From assembly GCA_015680685.1 (NCBI GenBank), contig MNCI01009664.1, positions 1-24,352 on the forward strand: a stretch of DNA of 24,352 nt, read 5' to 3'. A program made the translations under genes and the position numbers. Within the stretch, counting starts at the first letter, position 1. Each line of letters begins with the position of its first letter. Under the pieces are notes generated by a model that saw nothing but the letters and a program-made list of their open reading frames with translations, searched no databases and was not told the origin of the DNA. Below, in pieces: positions 19,729 through 24,352 of this stretch. This DNA comes from Gnetum montanum. Its lineage: Eukaryota > Streptophyta > Gnetopsida > Gnetales > Gnetaceae.

Positions 19729-20614
19729 TGATGAGTCATCATTGGACTGGCTCCAATATTGAATATTTGATATCAAAGCCTCAACATCGATACCCAATGT
19801 CAGAGCCCAAGACACGATGTCAAATATCTGATATCACAGGGTATATGTTAGCTTATAAATATAGCACTTGGACTCTTGATTTTCAATAGGTTTTTCATAG
19901 TTTTTTTCATAGATGGTGAAGCTCTTGTAGTTTATTTTCTCTAAAGTTAGAATATTTTCCGAGTGCCCATAGCAGGAGTCTAAGTGTGTACAGATCTTTG
20001 TTCAAACACTAATGTACATGAGCAGAACAGCATGATGGGAATAAAACAAACCCTTTTAATCATCCTTGTAGCATTGAGAATAGATTGAATCTTTTCTTGA
20101 TGCATTTAATATGCATGCACTTTATTTTCATGCACTTCTCTTTAATGCACATTAGTTAAGCAATTAATTTCCACTTGTTAATGAACATAAGTACAACCAC
20201 CCTGAGCATATGTGTAGCACTTGGTAACCTAGAAATGCTTAACGTTTGGTAGCCTAGTAGTGCTATATGTGTTCAAGATGTGTCTAGAAAGTGGGAACGA
20301 GTACTTGTATTAAGCTAGTTAGGCAGGCAGTAGATAAACTAAATCTTAAATTACTCTACCTTTCATTTTTATTGTAGGCGATTAAATTTATAAAACATAA
20401 AAATGATAAAAATCATGCGCCTCAATTACACTTAAACCATATCCTTAAGCTTCACAAGTGTAGTTGGAAAGACAATGAACATTCTCAATGCCCATTTTGC
20501 TTCCTAGAGAATTAGTGCATTGGAGAACTATAGGTCCACAAAATTCAACTAGATCGCACATGAACGCCTTAGTGATTTGTATGGTTGGGTAGAGGAGTAC
20601 TTTGCTGCTCATCA
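19729..20614 (+). repeat. 3' LTR of element B (886 bp)
   Basis: Starts TGATGAGTCATCATT and ends GCTGCTCATCA, giving perfect TGATGAG/CTCATCA terminal inverted repeats. It is collinear with 11474-12343, with a TATA box at 19854-19861 and the same R/U5 blocks. It is 16 bases longer through small indels. ACAAT, the right target duplication, follows. Confidence 0.9.
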
Positions 20615-20619
20615 ACAAT
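20615..20619. repeat. Right target-site duplication of element B (ACAAT)
   Basis: ACAAT after the LTR end pairs with ACAAC at 11469-11473, one C/T difference. Confidence 0.7.
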
Positions 20620-20742
20620 AAGCACAAAACATTAAAACAACTTAATATATTTCACATAGGACTAAATAAAATCATAACCTTAAAACATAAAACATTAAAT
20701 AACCTAAGCATAAAACAAAATTTAAAACATACCTATAACTAC

Positions 20743-21930
20743 TTAATGTATTTGGCCAAGCTTAAGTGTAAACCTTCTCTTGGAATGTTGCTTGGTGGCT
20801 GGTGTTATTTCCTCAACCATAGGTTGCTTTAACTTTGCTCTGGCTACCTTGTCAACTTTAAAACATAGTTCATTGGCATTCTTAACATTTTCTCACTTGA
20901 CATGACACTCAATCCCCATGCTGTCAAGGGAAGCATACCATCTACCACTAAGTTTCTTAGTGGTAATAGAAAACAATTCCCCAACATCTTCTAGTGGGTT
21001 CTAGGCCTACATGATTGGATAAATATGCTTTATCCAAGTCTTAGAGAGTTGGGATGGGTCTTGGCTCATGCATCATCCATTCCTCTTCACCACTAAAAAA
21101 ATTTGCAAATCTCCTCAAATATGCCGCAAAGAATACATAGTGTATGTGGCATATTATGGTGAGATCCTCCCAGAGTTTGAGGATTTCCTTCTACAACCTA
21201 GAGGCCAAGTAAGCAACCTAGTTAAACTAAGCACCTTCATTAAGGACCTTCATCATGATCCATGCCTTGATGATACCAATAATCTTCTTCTATAACAACA
21301 AATTCGAAAAGGTATGGGATCTAAACAAGGGATATAATTCCCTTGCTTCTAACACTTGGAAATCCTCCAATGTGAACTTGGAATAACCACAACAAGCATT
21401 CAACCATGATTCCACCTCCCCTCAATGGCCTACCTCCTTTGCTAGTTTGGTGACAACTGTCACTCCTTCAATGGCGATACCGAAGAGATCACAAAAGGTA
21501 GCCTCATTGATGGCCAAGGTGATTGACACATCATGAACATGGGTGATGAACTTATTGACTCCTTGGTCAAAGAAGTCAATAATGTTCACCATCTCAATAG
21601 CGGGGATGGTTGGGCTAGGAGCTATGAAAAGTTCAAGTAAACCTACATGAGTGATGTTTTCTTGAACATTTCTAGGTGCCTTTTTAGTCAACCAATGCTA
21701 TGCCAATTCCACTTCATTGTATTTCAAGATGAGGGCCTCTTGGAGACATCCTAAAATATCCAAAGTGATGCTAGAGGAGATGGAAGTCCCTACAAGGTAA
21801 TGAAAAAGGCCAATTAGCTTAGGCATAGACACATTGTGTAGAACCAAAATATGATAAGAACAATAAAGTAAAATGTCGGTGACCATTTGGAACCACCAAC
21901 ATTTTCCTTCAATCTTGTGACTAGGATCAC
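20743..21930 (-). pseudogene. 5' half of the decayed minus-strand gene
   Basis: I cannot name the gene. The frame from about 21928 runs through KIEGKCWWF, SMPKLIGLFHYLVGTSIS and, after one TAG (21700-21698), VGLLELFIAPSPTIPAIEMV and VHDVSITLAINEATFCDLFG (21691-21422). The layout of a helix-rich start, then 'V-x-x-V-x-I-[ST]...I-N-E' and 'LFGI', is reminiscent of the plant retroelement proteins annotated as putative plant transposon/mobile domain; this is memory-based and weak. Beyond a TGA the same frame continues to about 21250, shifts, gives IICHIHYVFFAAYLRRFAN near 21110-21190, and ends with a basic piece, 20878-20743 (KLKQPMVEEITPATKQHSKR). AT-rich 20742-20615 looks intronic. Confidence 0.45.
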
Positions 21931-22304
21931 AAGAAATGAAGGTGTTTCTTCAAACTTAAGTTTAAGTGTTTGTTGGTCTCTAAAAACACCAATGCCTAGA
22001 TACCTCCAAATAAACTCAGTGATAATAGAGCAAACTAAGCAAAAATGTGTGTTTGTTGTTATGAATGTTGAAATTTTTAGGTTTGTGTATGAAACTATAA
22101 CTATATAGTCCCTTTAGTACATTACTAGAAACAAATAAAATTTCACAAAAATGCTTAAGCACAATCTTGCATAAATATACTCCTAATTTCCCCTATAAAG
22201 AAAGGTCTACAAGAAAACTAAAAATATAGTGAGATTCAATGGATTTTAAAAGAAAAAAGAAAAGAAAGTAGATTTGTGTGAAATATCAAACATTTAAGAG
22301 AGAT

Positions 22305-22766
22305 AAATTGAACATGAGAAAACACTTTGAAATTAAACTATTTCAATTTAATCTAAAATATTACAAATTATCTAAACCCTCTAGGCTCAACAAGCAATTT
22401 TGTAAAAGACACTCTTATTAAACTACCAAAATGCTTTGTAAATGACAAAATACAAGCTATTATTTGTCTGTTTAAATAGTTTTCAAGAATTGCAAATAAT
22501 AGAGCTATTAGAAAAGATTTAACAATTTCAAGATTGAAACATCAAGGAAAAGACTTTAAAAATTGAAGTTATTTCAAGTCAGCTCAAAATATCAAATATT
22601 TTCTACACCCCCTAGACTCAAATAGGCAATTTGATAAAGACATTACTATTAAATTGCTCAAGATGCTTTTCAAAAGAAAACATAGGCTCTTATATGACAA
22701 CCAAATAGAAGTATAAAATTACACAAAAATAGAGTTATAAGAGCAATTAAAAACCCCAAAATTAAA
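22305..22766. repeat. Degenerate tandem duplication, period about 231 bp
   Basis: Two copies are collinear: ctaggctcaacaagcaatttt at 22381 matches ctagactcaaataggcaattt at 22612, and aaacactttgaaatta at 22320 matches aaagactttaaaaattg at 22551. The ends also agree (aatagagctattagaaaag near 22498 with aatagagttataagagcaa near 22728). No coding trace is seen. On the minus strand it lies between the promoter-like sequence and the first coding trace, so it may be in a 5' leader or intron. Confidence 0.7.
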
Positions 22767-22946
22767 TGCCAAACACAGTACTATCTAAACCATTAGCTAA
22801 GCAACTAAGACAAAATCAAAAGAAAAGAACTCACAAGATTTAAACAAAGTAGCTAAATTGATGATGCAATTAGCAAGCCATTCTTATAAGTAGTCTTCAA
22901 TCTTTCTTCTTCCAAGTTCCTTCTCTCCATTCTATCCTTGAAGCTC

Positions 22947-23044
22947 TTTTTATAGTGGCTTCATGGTAGTTACAATCATCATGGGAGATTAAGGTTAATT
23001 GCAACCACCATGGGAGGTTAAAACTTCTACAGGGAAAGTTAAAA
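22947..23044 (-). promoter_or_regulatory. Candidate minus-strand promoter: TATA box with upstream repeats
   Basis: On the minus strand CTATAAAAAG (TATAAAAA at 22954-22947) is an excellent plant TATA box. Directly upstream lie two or three near-copies of a 29-bp unit with the core CTCCCATG(G/A)TG(G/A)TTG; plus-strand positions are 22971-22993, 23000-23023 and a weaker 23029-23044. A start would be expected near 22920, before the gene-like traces at 21930-20743. It could be the gene's own promoter or the U3 of an LTR read leftwards. No LTR ends were found. Confidence 0.45.
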
Positions 23045-23045
23045 C

Positions 23046-23520
23046 TACTATAGAAATAAAAAAGGTACAGTCACCAAGTGTCCTATTCATATAGGACATT
23101 AAATGACTAGCTATAAATCTTTTATCTAATTTTTCTTAATGTCCTTGAGACTTTATCCTTCACACGAGCTCATCATTTGTTGGCACATCAACAACAATGG
23201 TAGATCCTTCTATGGGATGGACATAATTTATGCCCAACATGGTCAAGCATGGTGGTGAAACAAGATTTTAAAAGGTAGCTTCAATTCTAAGTGCCTTCTT
23301 CAATTCCAAGTCACCTTAAAACAAATATAGGATAGCCAATCCTATGGTTGATCACATACCTATGGAATAGAAAAAGAAAAAAAATTACATTTAATTTGGA
23401 TTTATTTCACCAAATTTTTTTTATATAATTTCTATTCTTACTGGATAATGCATTTAACGATTTTATTATTACAATCCAATACCAAAACCTTGATACGAAT
23501 GTATATAATGTAAAACAATG
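23046..23520. other. Unassigned sequence
   Basis: AT-rich stretch with no coding trace, no recognisable LTR end and no repeat beyond a short inverted pair near 23080-23100 (gtcctat...ataggac). The minus-strand start TGTTGATGTGCCAAC near 23195 resembles an LTR start but no matching end was found. It bridges the minus-strand unit and the CpG-rich end of the window. Confidence 0.35.
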
Positions 23521-24352
23521 ATAACGCAGAAAAATCAACACGACAATTAACTATGCGTTGGTGAAAGTAATAAGCGCAAACGATGAACGTGGCCATCCAA
23601 GCTGCCAACGAACGACCTTAATGTGCTGTGATTGCAATACGTTTCATGGGCGCTGCCCGCCTCCGCAGAATAGCAACCACTTGTGCGCGAATCTGTTTCT
23701 GCTCCATCGCCAGCACAGTGGCACATCACTCCGGATGAAATTTCCATGATGCCACTTTGTTACATTGCTTGCTTTGTTTTCTCAGAAGAGGATGCCCCAT
23801 GCCTGCTACATATGAACGTTTGTAAATGTTGCTCCACACGTCCTGTAATATGTAAAAATCATTCAAGAGAAGCTATTTCATGACGCACATTAATCACTGG
23901 CTCCAGCACATCCTATGTTGATTTTTGAAGTATATGTGTCTCCAGGAGACTTTTGCAGATGCACACTGAGAAAGGAAACGTTAACTTGAAACAAAAGGTT
24001 CAGTACTATGCGCTGGAGATTCACGATTCCCAAGAAAATCTCACGAACCGTTCGCGGTGGATTCGGGCACGCGTACAGAAGCGTGTAAAATCCGCATTGG
24101 GTACGTAAATTATAATTTTTTTTTCGATTTTTCAACTCTCAACAAGAACATTCATTGTCGATTAAAATCTTACCTATTTTTACTGCAAATCGCGTCAAAT
24201 CTTACCTGTTTCCTGCAAATTGCATCCGCGTCCAATACCTTTATTTACAGACGCTCCTCCTATTCCGCCATTGATAGGGATTTGGATGCTTCCGCACTCT
24301 CCAAAAGCTTTGTTTCTCTTTCAGCTTTAAAATTTTTTGCTTCATTTTCAGT
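23521..24352. other. CpG-rich single-copy-like sequence, possible host gene edge
   Basis: CpG dinucleotides are frequent here (for example gcgcgaatc, accgttcgcggtgg, gggcacgcgtac, tcgcgtc, ccgcgtcc) but scarce in the preceding 23 kb. No retroelement part is recognisable. An A/T motif attataatt at about 24109-24117 and an intron-like polypyrimidine end (ttcattttcag, up to 24351) suggest a 5' region of a gene lying to the right, but there is no confirmed exon. The four short ORFs on both strands overlap one another and have no recognisable product. Confidence 0.45.
24165..24232 (+). repeat. Imperfect tandem repeat, two copies of 32 and 36 bp
   Basis: AAATCTTACCTATTTTTACT...GCGTC (24165-24196) is followed directly by AAATCTTACCTGTTTCCTGC...GCGTC (24197-24232). 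Both copies share aaatcttacct, ctgcaaat and gcgtc. Confidence 0.75.

Larger units (their letters stand above)
11474..20614 (+). mobile_element. Element B: 9141-bp Ty3/gypsy (Athila-like) LTR retrotransposon, defective
   Basis: Order: 5' LTR, tRNA-Asp primer site, gag, Gln/Pro-rich linker, protease, spacer, RT, partial integrase, noncoding 3' domain, polypurine tract, 3' LTR. Ends are TAATGAG (mutated TGATGAG) and CTCATCA, with ACAAC/ACAAT duplications outside. RNase H and the first part of integrase are missing. The tRNA-Asp primer and protease/RT style point to the Athila lineage. Over 117 hand-aligned bases after the TATA box the two LTRs agree at about 85%, so the insertion is old. It sits in the minus-strand unit, probably inside an intron. 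Confidence 0.88.

Noticed and set aside
23166-23195. Minus-strand LTR start TGTTGATGTGCCAAC
   Set aside because: No matching ...CATCAACA end or primer site was found leftwards, so no LTR can be defined.
23547-23883. Overlapping short ORFs at the right end as genes
   Set aside because: They overlap on both strands, have no recognisable domain and no splice evidence; CpG richness alone keeps frames open.
1-24352. CRISPR array, tRNA or rRNA genes
   Set aside because: Scanned by eye; no regularly spaced identical repeats, no cloverleaf-like sequence and no rRNA-like stretch.

Overview
The window looks like nuclear DNA of a plant with a large, repeat-filled genome. A gymnosperm such as a conifer is my best guess, from the very old, long, nested Ty3/gypsy elements; this is inference, because no host gene is recognisable. 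About 23 kb is retrotransposon-derived. All the coding parts are broken by stops and frameshifts, and CpG is scarce until the last ~850 bases. Single undetermined bases lie at 166, 3272 and 9041.

Layout, left to right. (1) 1-3329 is the 3' part of a Ty3/gypsy element (element A): protease end, a junction where RT and integrase have been lost, about 2 kb of noncoding 3' region, a polypurine tract and an 842-base 3' LTR. (2) 3381-6540 is an older Ty3/gypsy fragment (element C) with gag and protease of Tat/Ogre type. (3) 6690-9269 is a 2580-base solo LTR (TGTGACATT...GGTGTTACA) with a perfect 5-base target duplication, CCTAG. (4) 9275-11473 and 20615-about 23050 are the two halves of one older minus-strand unit: a decayed multi-exon gene with phase-consistent introns, and a TATA box with upstream repeats at its 5' end. 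(5) 11474-20614 is a 9141-base Ty3/gypsy element (element B) of the same family as A. It has both LTRs, a decayed tRNA-Asp primer site, gag, protease, RT, part of integrase, a ~2 kb noncoding 3' region, a polypurine tract and a near-perfect target duplication (ACAAC/ACAAT). It split the minus-strand unit, probably inside an intron. (6) 23521-24352 differs sharply: CpG-rich, with no retroelement signature, and may be the edge of a host gene or its promoter.

A and B have the Athila-type features of tRNA-Asp primer and protease/RT style. They share a long 3' noncoding domain in which a small hairpin keeps its pairing although its sequence has changed. The minus-strand unit lies downstream of a Tat-type gag-protease and points against it. 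Tat-lineage elements are known to carry extra antisense ORFs between pol and the 3' LTR, so C and this unit may be parts of one ancient element; an independent host gene is the alternative. I see no intact protein gene, tRNA, rRNA or CRISPR array.
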